Source: an uncultured SAR86 cluster bacterium | GTDB lineage: Bacteria; Pseudomonadota; Gammaproteobacteria; Magnimaribacterales; AG-339-G14 | Reading direction: 5' to 3' | Length of the DNA: 64,000 nt | Assembly (NCBI GenBank): GCA_902589965.1 | Contig: CACIUX010000002.1 | Location: forward strand, 1 to 64,000 | In this document: positions 19,022-28,451 of the stretch, in pieces | Position numbering within the stretch: position 1 is the stretch's first letter | How the letters are laid out: each line of letters starts with the position of its first letter | Made by a program: the position numbers and the translations under genes | Notes under the pieces: generated by a model | What the model was told of the DNA's origin: nothing | What the model saw: only the letters and a program-made list of their open reading frames with translations | Database searches by the model: none

Positions 19022-20560
19022 TCACCAAAATCTTTTTTTAACTAGATTTCTCTGAATTTTCCCTGTGGGCAAGCGGGGTAATTCTTCAGTCCAAAATTCG
19101 TATGTTTTTGGTTTTTTAAATCCTGAAAGTTTTTTTTCGGCAAGCTTAACTAATTCTTTTCTTACTACATCTTCATCCGAACCCGATTCTAAATTGATGA
19201 CAGCCTTGACTTCCTCTCCCCACTCTTCATTGGGTACCCCAATGCAGCAAACCTCGGCCACGCTCTGGTGGGCCAAAAGTACATCATCTATTTCTTGGGG
19301 ATAAATATTGGTGCCTCCAGAAATGATCGTATCCGCACTTCTGCCGGTTAAAAAATAGTATCCATCTGAATCGCGATAACCTATATCACCCATCGTGAAG
19401 TAATCTCCTCTATAAGCTCCGGATGTTTTTTCTTTTGCTTTGTAATACTCAAATCTTCCCGTTTCAGGCGCTTTAAAATAGATAGTTCCTTCCATCCCCT
19501 CTTTTACTTGCTGATCTTCTTCATCAAGAATCTTTACTTCAACGCCTTCGTTAGCCTTACCAACGCTTCCTGGTTTTAATAACCATTCTTTAGAATCTAT
19601 AAAGCAGCCACCTCCTTCGGTGGCGGCGTAGTACTCGAAGACTATAGGACCAAACCACTCGATGATTGCTCTCTTCACTTCTACCGGGCAGGGCGCTGCA
19701 CCATGCAAAATCCATTTCATCGAAGATAAGTCATAAGAGCTTCTAACCTCCTCTGGCAATCTAAGAATTCTGTGAAACATAGTTGCAACCATGTGGGTGT
19801 GAGTACATTTATATTTGTCAATGAGATGAAGCATTTTTTCTTCATCCCATTTATCCATTAAATAAACTCCAACCCCAGCCATTAATGAAATACTTATATT
19901 CAACCCCAATGGAGCAGCATGATATGCAGGTCCCGGACATATGCTGAAATCAGTTTCAGGATTGAAATTAGCTGACTCTGAAGTTAGCTTTTCTGTCATT
20001 GAAAGCGGAGGATTTTCTTTTCTAAAAACTCCTTTGGGCCTGCCAGTAGTTCCTGAGGTATACAACATCGATTTGCCAGCTATAGGATTTTCTATATTGG
20101 CATCATCCTCGGGAGCTATTGCATCATCATATAACAAAGCATTTTTTGCTTTACCGCCGGCAGATAAAATAATGACTTCAGGTAATTTTGCTTTTATCTC
20201 TGAAATGGTTTCTTGCAAAATAGAATCGCAAACTACTGCTTTTGCTTCACAATTCTCTACTATATATGTCACTTCATCAGGAGTTAGATGCCAGTTGATG
20301 GGCGTAATTCGAAGCCCTATCCTTAAAGGTCCGTATAAGGCTTCGAGAAATTCTGGTCTGTTTTTACAGACTATAGCGACAGCATCACCATGCCGCAGCC
20401 CTTGCTTGAGCAAAAAATTAGCGTATTTGTTGGAATTTGCATTAAGCTCATGAAAAGTTCTTTCTCCATGTTCGCTAATGACGGCTTTTTTAGTTGGTAG
20501 CATCTTTGCATGAAAGGCTATCCCCATTCCTGCGGAGATATATTCTTCCAAAGTCTGCAT
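19022..20560 (-). CDS. Acyl-CoA synthetase (AMP-dependent ligase)
   Basis: MLYTSGTTGRPKGV, YYAATEGGG, YRDSDGYYFLTGRSADTIISGGTNIYPQEID, LPTGKIQRNLVKKRFW. Confidence 0.92.
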   Translation of the reverse strand: MQTLEEYISAGMGIAFHAKMLPTKKAVISEHGERTFHELNANSNKYANFLLKQGLRHGDAVAIVCKNRPEFLEALYGPLRIGLRITPINWHLTPDEVTYIVENCEAKAVVCDSILQETISEIKAKLPEVIILSAGGKAKNALLYDDAIAPEDDANIENPIAGKSMLYTSGTTGRPKGVFRKENPPLSMTEKLTSESANFNPETDFSICPGPAYHAAPLGLNISISLMAGVGVYLMDKWDEEKMLHLIDKYKCTHTHMVATMFHRILRLPEEVRSSYDLSSMKWILHGAAPCPVEVKRAIIEWFGPIVFEYYAATEGGGCFIDSKEWLLKPGSVGKANEGVEVKILDEEDQQVKEGMEGTIYFKAPETGRFEYYKAKEKTSGAYRGDYFTMGDIGYRDSDGYYFLTGRSADTIISGGTNIYPQEIDDVLLAHQSVAEVCCIGVPNEEWGEEVKAVINLESGSDEDVVRKELVKLAEKKLSGFKKPKTYEFWTEELPRLPTGKIQRNLVKKRFW

Positions 20561-20561
20561 C

Positions 20562-21554
20562 TTAAGCTATCAGCTCTTTTTGATAGTCACTCAAGTTAGG
20601 CTTCTTAGGCCACTTGTATTGATCTCTATTTTCAGCTTCTAGAATAATGGGAAATTCATCAGCATTTCGAAAATCGTTCGTCCAATTGGTAGTAGAAACA
20701 AGGTTTTCTGCCGCATGAATTCTCTTTTCTAAAATTTCCTTGCTGGATAATTCTTTTGGCATCATGCAAATCAAAGATGCCGCTCTTATGAGGTCGTTTG
20801 TTCCTTCAGGAAGTGAGCTACCGGAACTGCTGCAATGAATAGTCCTTGAATCCCATAACAGCATATCTCCAGGCTCCATATGCGCCATGACAGCTGGCTC
20901 AGAAGATAATTTTGGATCGTCATGAGGGAATCTAAAATGATCAATATCTAAAGGCAAGCGCTCTACTCTTTCTTTATATTCTTCTGGGATATCTTTAAAA
21001 AAATTATGCGACTTTGGAATTACCACGTTACCGCCTATTTCTTTAGAAGTAGGCAGAAGATTAATTAAACCTTGAATGCATTGTTTGCCCGGCTTGGATA
21101 TAGGATGCTGATCAATGTGAAACCATGCTTGGCCGCTTTGAGTTTTCCAAGACGGATCAATATTCCAAGGCCTCCATAAAGAGACTCCATCGAAACTTGT
21201 TAATAAGTCATTGGTTTCCCAAACTTTGGCAAATGCTTTTTTTACATTGGGAACACCTCTTACAAACCACTGGGCCTCAGAATGACCTATTCCGTAGCTT
21301 GGGATGATGCCGCCATGAGCGCAAGTTGGCCATTTATCGTCTGACCAAGTCAAAGGGTTTGTTCTATCTATTCCTGTTCCAAGATTTTCAAGATAATCCC
21401 AAAGTAAATCCAAGGTTTTACTTGCTTCATTTGCGGTTAAGGCATTCTTAATAATCACATAGCCTTCGCTCTCCAGATAATCGACGCTTTCATCAGATCC
21501 TGAGTCAAATCTTGGTACGTGCTTATATTCTATTTTTATGTTGAAATCATTCAC
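20562..21554 (-). CDS. Phytanoyl-CoA dioxygenase (PhyH)-like Fe/2OG oxygenase
   Basis: GYVIIKNALTANEASKTLDLLWDYLENLG, AWFHIDQHPI, GDMLLWDSRTIHCSSSG. Confidence 0.82.
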   Translation of the reverse strand: MNDFNIKIEYKHVPRFDSGSDESVDYLESEGYVIIKNALTANEASKTLDLLWDYLENLGTGIDRTNPLTWSDDKWPTCAHGGIIPSYGIGHSEAQWFVRGVPNVKKAFAKVWETNDLLTSFDGVSLWRPWNIDPSWKTQSGQAWFHIDQHPISKPGKQCIQGLINLLPTSKEIGGNVVIPKSHNFFKDIPEEYKERVERLPLDIDHFRFPHDDPKLSSEPAVMAHMEPGDMLLWDSRTIHCSSSGSSLPEGTNDLIRAASLICMMPKELSSKEILEKRIHAAENLVSTTNWTNDFRNADEFPIILEAENRDQYKWPKKPNLSDYQKELIA

Positions 21555-21685
21555 AAATGAACCCCCGTAAGATGAATAGGTTAAGGAATTTAAGCATAAT
21601 TTACAATTACATTTTTCATTTGAAAGGTATCCGGTGCATGTCCTTTTCCCATAAAATGCCCTTTATTTAAAGGACTTATTAAAAA

Positions 21686-22789
21686 ATGAAAGTAAATCTA
21701 ATAGGGTTGAATCAGAAGGAGCTGGAAAAGTTTTTCCTTTCTTTAGGAGAAAAATCCTTTCGTTCTAAGCAAGTTTATCAATGGATTCATCAAAAAGGTA
21801 TTTCTGATTTCCATGCTATGACAAATATTTCCAAAGAACTTCAAGAGAAACTCAGTGAAAATGCTGAAATATCAGCGCCAAAGGTAGTTTTAGAAAAGGA
21901 TTCCAAAGATGGGACAAGAAAATGGGTGTTAAGTGTCGGCGAAGGCGATCTTGTTGAGATGGTGCTTATTCCTGAAGGTAAAAGAGCAACGCTTTGTATA
22001 TCTTCACAGGTCGGATGTGCGGTTGATTGCAGTTTTTGTGCTACCGGCAAACAGGGCTTTTCGAGAAACTTAGAATTATCTGAGATCATTGGCCAACTTT
22101 GGGTTGCCGAGAATTCTTTTGGCGTCCCGCGCGAACATGCTAATAAAAAAGTGACTAATGTTGTGATGATGGGAATGGGAGAACCTCTATTGAATTTTGA
22201 AGCGGTAACCGGCGCTATGGGTATGATGATGGATGATAAAGCCTATGGCCTGTCAAAAAGAAAAGTTACCCTTAGCACTTCGGGCTTAGTTCCTTTAATT
22301 GATAAGTTATCTGAAGTAACGGATGCTGCACTAACAATTTCTTTGCATGCTCCAAACGATCAGTTAAGAAATGATTTAGTTCCCATTAATAAAAAATATC
22401 CCATAAAGAAACTTTTGGAATCTGTGATTAGGTATGTGGAGAAATGCGGTGATAGTAGAAAAACAACAATTGAATACATATTAATAGATAAGGTGAATGA
22501 TTCTATAGAGAATGCTTATGAACTTTGTAAATTGTTAAAAATGCTACCTTGTAAGATTAATTTGATTCCATTTAATCCCTTCCCGGGATCTTCTTATAAA
22601 AGGCCTTCAAGTATGCGTATTCAAACTTTTAAAAAAATACTTCAAAAAGAAGGTTACATAACGACCATCAGAACAACCAGAGGCGAAGATATCATGGCGG
22701 CTTGTGGACAATTGGTTGGCCAAGTCAACGACAAAACTAGAAAGAAAGAAAGATTGCAAAAAAGAATTGAAGTGCAAACTATAAGCTGA
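21686..22789 (+). CDS. rlmN: 23S rRNA (adenine-C2)-methyltransferase RlmN
   Basis: [26 protein letters not shown] radical-SAM motif, [26 protein letters not shown]. Confidence 0.95.
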   Translation: MKVNLIGLNQKELEKFFLSLGEKSFRSKQVYQWIHQKGISDFHAMTNISKELQEKLSENAEISAPKVVLEKDSKDGTRKWVLSVGEGDLVEMVLIPEGKRATLCISSQVGCAVDCSFCATGKQGFSRNLELSEIIGQLWVAENSFGVPREHANKKVTNVVMMGMGEPLLNFEAVTGAMGMMMDDKAYGLSKRKVTLSTSGLVPLIDKLSEVTDAALTISLHAPNDQLRNDLVPINKKYPIKKLLESVIRYVEKCGDSRKTTIEYILIDKVNDSIENAYELCKLLKMLPCKINLIPFNPFPGSSYKRPSSMRIQTFKKILQKEGYITTIRTTRGEDIMAACGQLVGQVNDKTRKKERLQKRIEVQTIS

Positions 22790-22798
22790 TCGAGGAAG

Positions 22799-22815
22799 CC
22801 TAAATTAAATTTAGG
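22799..22815. terminator. Candidate bidirectional hairpin between convergent genes
   Basis: cctaaattaaatttagg, 7-bp arms, in the 21-nt gap/3' end between convergent rlmN and the methyltransferase gene. Confidence 0.4.
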
Positions 22816-23593
22816 ATTTTGGCTTTCTGAACAACAAAGTCATCCTGTCACTCTCTCCGATAGCTAAATATTTTTCCTTATCCTTTTCCTTAAGCCTTAG
22901 AACTGGGGGCAAAGTCCAAACTCCCCTAGGATGATCAGCTGAATCTTTAGGATTTGCATTAATCTCAGATTTTGATACCAGCTCAAATCCGTGCTTTTTA
23001 GCAACTGTTATTGCGTGTTCCTCAGTCACATAGCCGCTTTTCTTCATATTTTCTATTGAAGTACCTGGTTTAGCTCTGTGCTCAACCACGCCAAACAATC
23101 CCCCAGGCTTCAAGGCTGTGAATGTGTTTGAAAAAATATCATCCAAATTTGGGCCCAACCAATTATGCAAATTTCTGAATGTAAGAGCGGCATCAACAGA
23201 ATTCTGCTCTGCGAGCTCTGAATTTAAGTCCACTATCTCAACTTTTTCATAGAGATCATTTTCTTCAATTTTCTTTTCAAAGTTTAATCTCATTTTTCTA
23301 AAAAAATCTCTATCTGAATCTCTGCTCCAATGTGCAGCAATCAGAGAACCAGATTCGCGAACAAAGTTTGCTAGTATTTCTGTGTACCAGCCACCTCCTG
23401 GCGAAAGTTCAATAATTGTCATGTTTGGCTCTAACTGAAAAAAACTTAGCGTTTCATAAGGATTTCTAAACTCATCTCTCGCAGTATTTTTTGCTAGCCT
23501 CTCATCGCTATCAACCGCCGTTTTCAATTCATCTGCATGAAGAAAGCTTGTCAAAAAACAAATTGTAAAAATAAAGATGATTTTGTAATTCAT
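22811..23593 (-). CDS. Predicted class I methyltransferase with signal peptide (COG4798-like)
   Basis: N-terminal MNYKIIFIFTICFLTSFLHA; MTIIELSPGGGWYTEILA SAM motif I. Confidence 0.78.
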   Translation of the reverse strand: MNYKIIFIFTICFLTSFLHADELKTAVDSDERLAKNTARDEFRNPYETLSFFQLEPNMTIIELSPGGGWYTEILANFVRESGSLIAAHWSRDSDRDFFRKMRLNFEKKIEENDLYEKVEIVDLNSELAEQNSVDAALTFRNLHNWLGPNLDDIFSNTFTALKPGGLFGVVEHRAKPGTSIENMKKSGYVTEEHAITVAKKHGFELVSKSEINANPKDSADHPRGVWTLPPVLRLKEKDKEKYLAIGESDRMTLLFRKPKS

Positions 23594-23657
23594 GTTTGCT
23601 CCGAAAAAGTATTCTTAAGTTTAATATTAACTTTGTCTAAGGTACATTAAGAATGGA

Positions 23658-24254
23658 ATGAATAAAAAGTTAGAATATTTCCTTGATTGTAGCAGCCCAT
23701 GGACTTACCTCTCTTTTCAAGGAATCAAAGATTTATCTAAGAAGAAAAGCTTTGAGATTATATGGAAACCAATTTTGGTTGGTGGAGTCTTTAATACAAT
23801 TAATCCTAGTGTCTACGAGGGCAGAAAGAATCCTATTAAAGAAAAATTGGCCTACTCACAAAAGGATATGGAAGATTGGTCCAAGACAAGGGGCTTAAAA
23901 ATTATAATGCCAGAAATTTTCCCAGTTAATAGCGTTAAAGCTATGAGAGGAGCCTTTTATTTTCTTGAAGAAGGAAATATTGAAGATTATTTAGATCGAG
24001 TGTTTTATGCTTATTGGACAGAAGGGAAAGATATTTCTGATGATGATGTTTTAAAAAGTATCATTGAAGAATTGAAAGTAAATCCTGATGCTTTTTTTGA
24101 ATACATTGGCACCCAAGAAGTGAAAGAAAAATTAATTAGTAATACTCAAGAATTGATGGATAGAGGAGGCTTTGGTTCGCCTACTTTTTTTATAGATGAA
24201 ACCGACATGTATTTTGGAAACGATAGGATTCAGCTTATTGAGGAAAAATTATGA
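23658..24254 (+). CDS. 2-hydroxychromene-2-carboxylate isomerase/DsbA-like thioredoxin-fold protein
   Basis: EYFLDCSSPWTYLSF, FEIIWKPILVGGVFN, GGFGSPTFFIDETDMYFGNDRI. Confidence 0.87.
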   Translation: MNKKLEYFLDCSSPWTYLSFQGIKDLSKKKSFEIIWKPILVGGVFNTINPSVYEGRKNPIKEKLAYSQKDMEDWSKTRGLKIIMPEIFPVNSVKAMRGAFYFLEEGNIEDYLDRVFYAYWTEGKDISDDDVLKSIIEELKVNPDAFFEYIGTQEVKEKLISNTQELMDRGGFGSPTFFIDETDMYFGNDRIQLIEEKL

Positions 24255-25552
24255 GGACAAGAATTATTATTGCTGTTATCTCTTTAGCAATTGGATTGTT
24301 TGCGGGAGCAAAGATAATGGAACATTTAGGAAGAGAATACATAGTAAATAATTTTCCCATACCGTCTGGAACCCTGGATGACAAAGATGCCTATATAAAA
24401 AAAATTGAGATTGGTTTAGAGGTGCCTGAGAAGAAATTAAAAAAGGTAAAAGATAAGGCTAAAAACATCATCCTTTTCATTGGGGACGGCATGAGCATGA
24501 GTCAGATTACTGCATTGAGATTGAGTCAAGGAGGCCCTAACTCAAGAGTAGCTGTTGACGAATTCCCCTATTCTGGAAAAGTACTTACGCATTCAGCGAA
24601 TGCAATTGTTACTGATTCAGCTTCTTCAGGGACTGCGTTTAGTACGGGAATAAAAACCAATAATAGGGCCTTGGGTGTTGATGTGAGTGGAAATCCAGTT
24701 GAAAACATAACTGAAATATTAGACAAATCTGGCTTTGTAAGTTCTGTAATTTCAACATCAGAAGTCACCCACGCTACACCGGCTGCTTTCGTTGCACATG
24801 CAAGCTCAAGATATCTTTCTGATGAGATCAGTATCCAAATGAGTAATTCCAACATAAAAAATATCCTTGGCGGAGGCAGGAAGTTTTTTATGACAGAGGA
24901 AGATGGTGGCGTTCGTGAGGATGGTATTAATTTGATTGAAAAAGTTAAAGCCAATTCAAAGCTAATAACACATAAGGATGAGTTAGAAGATATAGCTCAA
25001 TATGGAAGCGAACAAGTCTTTGGTCTCTTTGCAGATGAGCACTTAAGAGATACCAATACTCCAGAAAATCATATTACCGAACCATCCATAAAAGAGATGC
25101 TTGAGTTCTCAATTAATAGATCAAAAAACTTTATCAAGAACGGATGTAACGGCTTTTTTGTGATGGCTGAAGCTTCGCAGATCGATTGGGCTGGTCATGG
25201 AAACGATTATGAATATTTAATGAGAGAGATGCTTGATTTAGAAGAAGGAATTAAATGGGCTTTGGAATTCGCTAAAAAAAATGACGACACGTTGGTAATT
25301 GTTACTGCGGATCATGAGACTGGAGGGCTATTAATAGAACCTAGCGATCCCAGGAAATATGAAAATCTAGACGTAAAATTTTCCTTCAATACGGGAATCG
25401 GCAGAGGTTCTCATACCGGTATTCCCGTCCCAATATTTGCCATGGGCCCGGGGAGTGAAAATTTCACTGGAACTTTAGATAACACGGATGTGCACAAAGC
25501 CCTTCTGGAAGCTGCTTATCAAGACAGCTCTGGATCCTGCGTCAGTAACTAA
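24251..25552 (+). CDS. Alkaline phosphatase
   Basis: NIILFIGDGMSMSQITALR, TDSASSGTAFSTGIKTNN, IDWAGHGNDYEY, ADHETGG. Confidence 0.94.
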   Translation: MRTRIIIAVISLAIGLFAGAKIMEHLGREYIVNNFPIPSGTLDDKDAYIKKIEIGLEVPEKKLKKVKDKAKNIILFIGDGMSMSQITALRLSQGGPNSRVAVDEFPYSGKVLTHSANAIVTDSASSGTAFSTGIKTNNRALGVDVSGNPVENITEILDKSGFVSSVISTSEVTHATPAAFVAHASSRYLSDEISIQMSNSNIKNILGGGRKFFMTEEDGGVREDGINLIEKVKANSKLITHKDELEDIAQYGSEQVFGLFADEHLRDTNTPENHITEPSIKEMLEFSINRSKNFIKNGCNGFFVMAEASQIDWAGHGNDYEYLMREMLDLEEGIKWALEFAKKNDDTLVIVTADHETGGLLIEPSDPRKYENLDVKFSFNTGIGRGSHTGIPVPIFAMGPGSENFTGTLDNTDVHKALLEAAYQDSSGSCVSN

Positions 25553-25553
25553 A

Positions 25554-26066
25554 CTATCTTCTTACGTTAGGAATAATTTCTTTTTCAAAACCTTCGTCGA
25601 ATCCTTCATCTCCATAGATCTCATTTTCAAACCAATCTATGAATTCTTTCGATCTAGTACCTTTCCAATATTTCCAGGTGCTCTTAGCTAGCGGAGCCTT
25701 CATGGTTCCCAACTTAAGCATGTGCATTCGCATATCCAGGTGAGATTTATCAACAAATCCATTTTGAACTTTTTCATAAGTATCAAAAATATCCACTAAG
25801 ACGGTATTAACGAACACAGCAACTCGCCATCTATCTGCACCGTCTAATTCTTCTCCGGCCCAATCTTTTGAGAGAAACTTACTGAACTCCTTATCTTTAG
25901 ATGTATTGAAATATCTTTCATACATGCGCTGAGTTAAGGAATGCCCAAATTGAGCCTTCGTAATTTTATTTTGTTGATGAATTTGAATACCAAGGTAAAA
26001 AACAGATATGACTACCCCTAACGCGGCAACTATTTGAACAATTAAAATAATTAAATCTTGATTCAC
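25554..26066 (-). CDS. Hypothetical single-TM protein (DUF6082-like pattern)
   Basis: N-terminal TM then LGIQIHQQNKITKAQFGHSLTQRMYERYFNTSKDKEF. Confidence 0.65.
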   Translation of the reverse strand: MNQDLIILIVQIVAALGVVISVFYLGIQIHQQNKITKAQFGHSLTQRMYERYFNTSKDKEFSKFLSKDWAGEELDGADRWRVAVFVNTVLVDIFDTYEKVQNGFVDKSHLDMRMHMLKLGTMKAPLAKSTWKYWKGTRSKEFIDWFENEIYGDEGFDEGFEKEIIPNVRR

Positions 26067-26459
26067 TTATAAATATCCTTTGACAGATTTAAACAGGTTT
26101 TTCATTGGCGTTAAAAATATTAGCACTAGAATTGCACCTTCAATCATTCCTTCTAGATAGGTAAACAATAAAAAAATACTATCGGCAGGCTCTATATATT
26201 CAGGCCCGTACCATCTTACTACTAATCCCTCTAAGACATAGAGCGTGAAGAAAATCTTCCCCCAGAAATGGAAAATAAATAATAGAACCAAAGAGACCAG
26301 AAAAAATAAAACTGCCAAAACTCCAAAATAGTCTATTTGAGACGGATCCGAAGGGATGGCTAAATCTGGATTTAAAAAAGTTAAACAGACGGTTACTAAA
26401 AGAGCTGAAATTATCAAAACTCTTAAAGTTCGTTTTTGCAAGATAATGTCATCAACCAT
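26067..26459 (-). CDS. Hypothetical multi-spanning membrane protein
   Basis: 130 aa, 4 hydrophobic segments; abuts 25554..26066. Confidence 0.65.
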   Translation of the reverse strand: MVDDIILQKRTLRVLIISALLVTVCLTFLNPDLAIPSDPSQIDYFGVLAVLFFLVSLVLLFIFHFWGKIFFTLYVLEGLVVRWYGPEYIEPADSIFLLFTYLEGMIEGAILVLIFLTPMKNLFKSVKGYL

Positions 26460-26488
26460 ATGTCTTTCTTACTTTTTCATTTTTTAAA

Positions 26489-26887
26489 CTAGGGCGCAAG
26501 GCTAGACCTGAATTGAATGCCCCATTTTTCATTCTCTTTTGTGAGAATGTACAGGGCTTCAAACTTACTATGTGGTTTGTTATCAATATTGTATCTTTGG
26601 AAAACTACCGACACGTGAACTTTATCCTTTGTAATTAAATCAAAGTCTCTGGATACCCATTTTGAGTGATGCCATCCAAGCGCCTTTAAGCTTTCGAACA
26701 TATCAGGCTTGCTAAAATGTTCAATGTACTCTTCTCTTGAATGCCAATAAGTAAGCTTTCCGCCCGCAATACGCACATGTGGAAAATTATGTGTTTTTGA
26801 CCAGGCTTCTAAATCTTTTGCATTAAAAGCAGACATCCAAGTATCTAATTCAGCTAAAACTTGTTTTTTTATTTCTGCTGCCTTCAT
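26489..26887 (-). CDS. SnoaL/NTF2-like fold protein
   Basis: LDTWMSAFNAKDLEAWSKTHNFPHVRIAGGKLTYWHSREEYIEHF. Confidence 0.72.
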   Translation of the reverse strand: MKAAEIKKQVLAELDTWMSAFNAKDLEAWSKTHNFPHVRIAGGKLTYWHSREEYIEHFSKPDMFESLKALGWHHSKWVSRDFDLITKDKVHVSVVFQRYNIDNKPHSKFEALYILTKENEKWGIQFRSSLAP

Positions 26888-26910
26888 AGGCTATTTAAGC
26901 AGATAGAACA

Positions 26911-27333
26911 TTAATGTTCTGAAGTCAGTTGTTCTTTTTCGTGACAATCACAGTCTATTTTCTTGCATGCTTGATGATTTTTGTAGTGAGCATAAGCGAC
27001 AAAGATTGAGCCTAATAGAGTAAGCCCTTTTTCGCCAAACTCACCCAAGGCAGCCTCCCCTAAGACAACGGCCGTGATCAAAAAAGATAATCCAAAAATA
27101 GCAGGTGGAATAAAAGAAATTGTTTTGTGATTTATACGTCCAAGGTAAAGAGAATATATACTTAACGGAACTGCTATCAAAACAATTAACTTATGCACTA
27201 CTTCATTGTCTAAAGCCAGAGGAAATACTCCAGACGAAAGAATTATGAATGATGGAACAAAAAAGCAATGCAACACGCATACTACAGACATTGAGATAGC
27301 AAATTTATCGGTTGTTAATTGAGTTTTGTTCAT
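26911..27333 (-). CDS. MerC-domain membrane protein
   Basis: DKFAISMSVVCVLHCFFVPSFIIL; CX..HC near N-terminus, 4 TM, C-terminal KKIDCDCHE. Confidence 0.82.
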   Translation of the reverse strand: MNKTQLTTDKFAISMSVVCVLHCFFVPSFIILSSGVFPLALDNEVVHKLIVLIAVPLSIYSLYLGRINHKTISFIPPAIFGLSFLITAVVLGEAALGEFGEKGLTLLGSIFVAYAHYKNHQACKKIDCDCHEKEQLTSEH

Positions 27334-27405
27334 GACAAGGAATTTAAGCGTTATTATCGTACATTATGTGACAAAAAAAGCTTGTTTTTTTAGCGCCTAA
27401 AACTG

Positions 27406-27927
27406 TCAAACTAAATTACTATCTATTAAAACAGCAATCAATAATGCTGGTTCTGATCCATTGTTTACCCAAGCATGATTTGTCCCTCTCTGCACAACAA
27501 CATCGTGAGGCTTTAGCTGAACCTCCTCTTCGTCTAAGATCAAAGTTACGTCACCCTTTAAGAGAATAATGTAATCGATGGTATGTGTTTCGTGCATAGC
27601 AGCATTTCTTGATGTGTCTACTCTATGATGCGCAGCACCCATTTTTTCAAAAGCTGCTGCAGTAGCTGCTTCGATTGCTTCTTGAGGAACTCCTTCGGGA
27701 ATAGGATTTATCTGAAAATATCTGAACTTTGTCCCTTTTTGCTCAGGGGACAATACAATATCAATATCAGCTCTGTCGTTCTTTGAAGTTGTATCAAATC
27801 CACTTCCATCGGTATTCCAGATCTCATAAAGACCTCCTGCTTCTTCTCCGATTGATCTTGCCGGCGGCCCGTCAATCGATATGACAGATTTTCCGTTATC
27901 GTTATGACCAGTAATTATTCTTCTCAT
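27406..27927 (-). CDS. Cupin-domain protein
   Basis: MHETHTIDYIILLKGDVTLILDEEEVQLKPHDVVVQRGTNHAWVNNGSEPALLIAVL. Confidence 0.9.
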   Translation of the reverse strand: MRRIITGHNDNGKSVISIDGPPARSIGEEAGGLYEIWNTDGSGFDTTSKNDRADIDIVLSPEQKGTKFRYFQINPIPEGVPQEAIEAATAAAFEKMGAAHHRVDTSRNAAMHETHTIDYIILLKGDVTLILDEEEVQLKPHDVVVQRGTNHAWVNNGSEPALLIAVLIDSNLV

Positions 27928-27998
27928 TTTCTCTCCTATTTAAAATTAAGTTACTTGCATTCCTTACTAAATACAACAATTTGAAAGATGGGAGAAAA

Positions 27999-28442
27999 TT
28001 AAACTGGAGATGAGTGATGAACCTTTATTTTAAAAGAATCTTTATCTTTCAACAGCAGGAATGTAAATGCAACAAGAGTAATTGCATCTTGATTAACGGG
28101 CTTGAAGTTAAAGGCGCCCATTGCAATTGTTAAAGAATCTTCCTCGATAGAATTTACCTCAACAAAATCTATGCTCTCCCAGGGCTTAAGCGCAAAACCA
28201 TTATCTTCCTCTATGCTCCCCTTCACAAAATAGGACAGTGCATCATCTTTATTATTTCTGAATATTACTTCTTTTGTAAAAGTGGGCTTGAATAAAACAT
28301 CTTCGATATCAAAAGCATAATGAGCGCTTAGGAAGTTTTCTGCGCATTTTTTATAATCTCCGCCATCAACGTAAACTTTTCCAATTTCTATAACACCATT
28401 TTTCCAGGAATTTAGGAACTGCCTTATTTTGTCTGAGACCAT
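27999..28442 (-). CDS. Hypothetical protein (possible NTF2-like fold)
   Basis: 147 aa, compact alpha+beta pattern; no family confidently recognised. Confidence 0.6.
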   Translation of the reverse strand: MVSDKIRQFLNSWKNGVIEIGKVYVDGGDYKKCAENFLSAHYAFDIEDVLFKPTFTKEVIFRNNKDDALSYFVKGSIEEDNGFALKPWESIDFVEVNSIEEDSLTIAMGAFNFKPVNQDAITLVAFTFLLLKDKDSFKIKVHHSSPV

Positions 28443-28451
28443 AAAACTTTT

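Noticed and set aside
19941-20453. 170-aa plus-strand ORF
   Set aside because: Entirely antisense to a clear acyl-CoA synthetase; no recognisable motif.
23683-23898. 71-aa plus-strand ORF inside the 2-hydroxychromene-2-carboxylate isomerase-like gene
   Set aside because: Same strand, alternate frame, no motif; the main frame is strongly conserved.
24568-24954. 128-aa minus-strand ORF
   Set aside because: Antisense to the alkaline phosphatase active-site region; low-complexity product.
26600-26625. CACGTG-containing motif (gacacgtgaactt) considered as a second parS
   Set aside because: Only the core hexamer and a few flanking bases match; arms deviate from TGTTTCACGTGAAACA.
27335-27372. Zur-like operator upstream of the MerC gene (cgttattatcgtac)
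   Set aside because: Poor palindromy when arms are compared; not enough to call.
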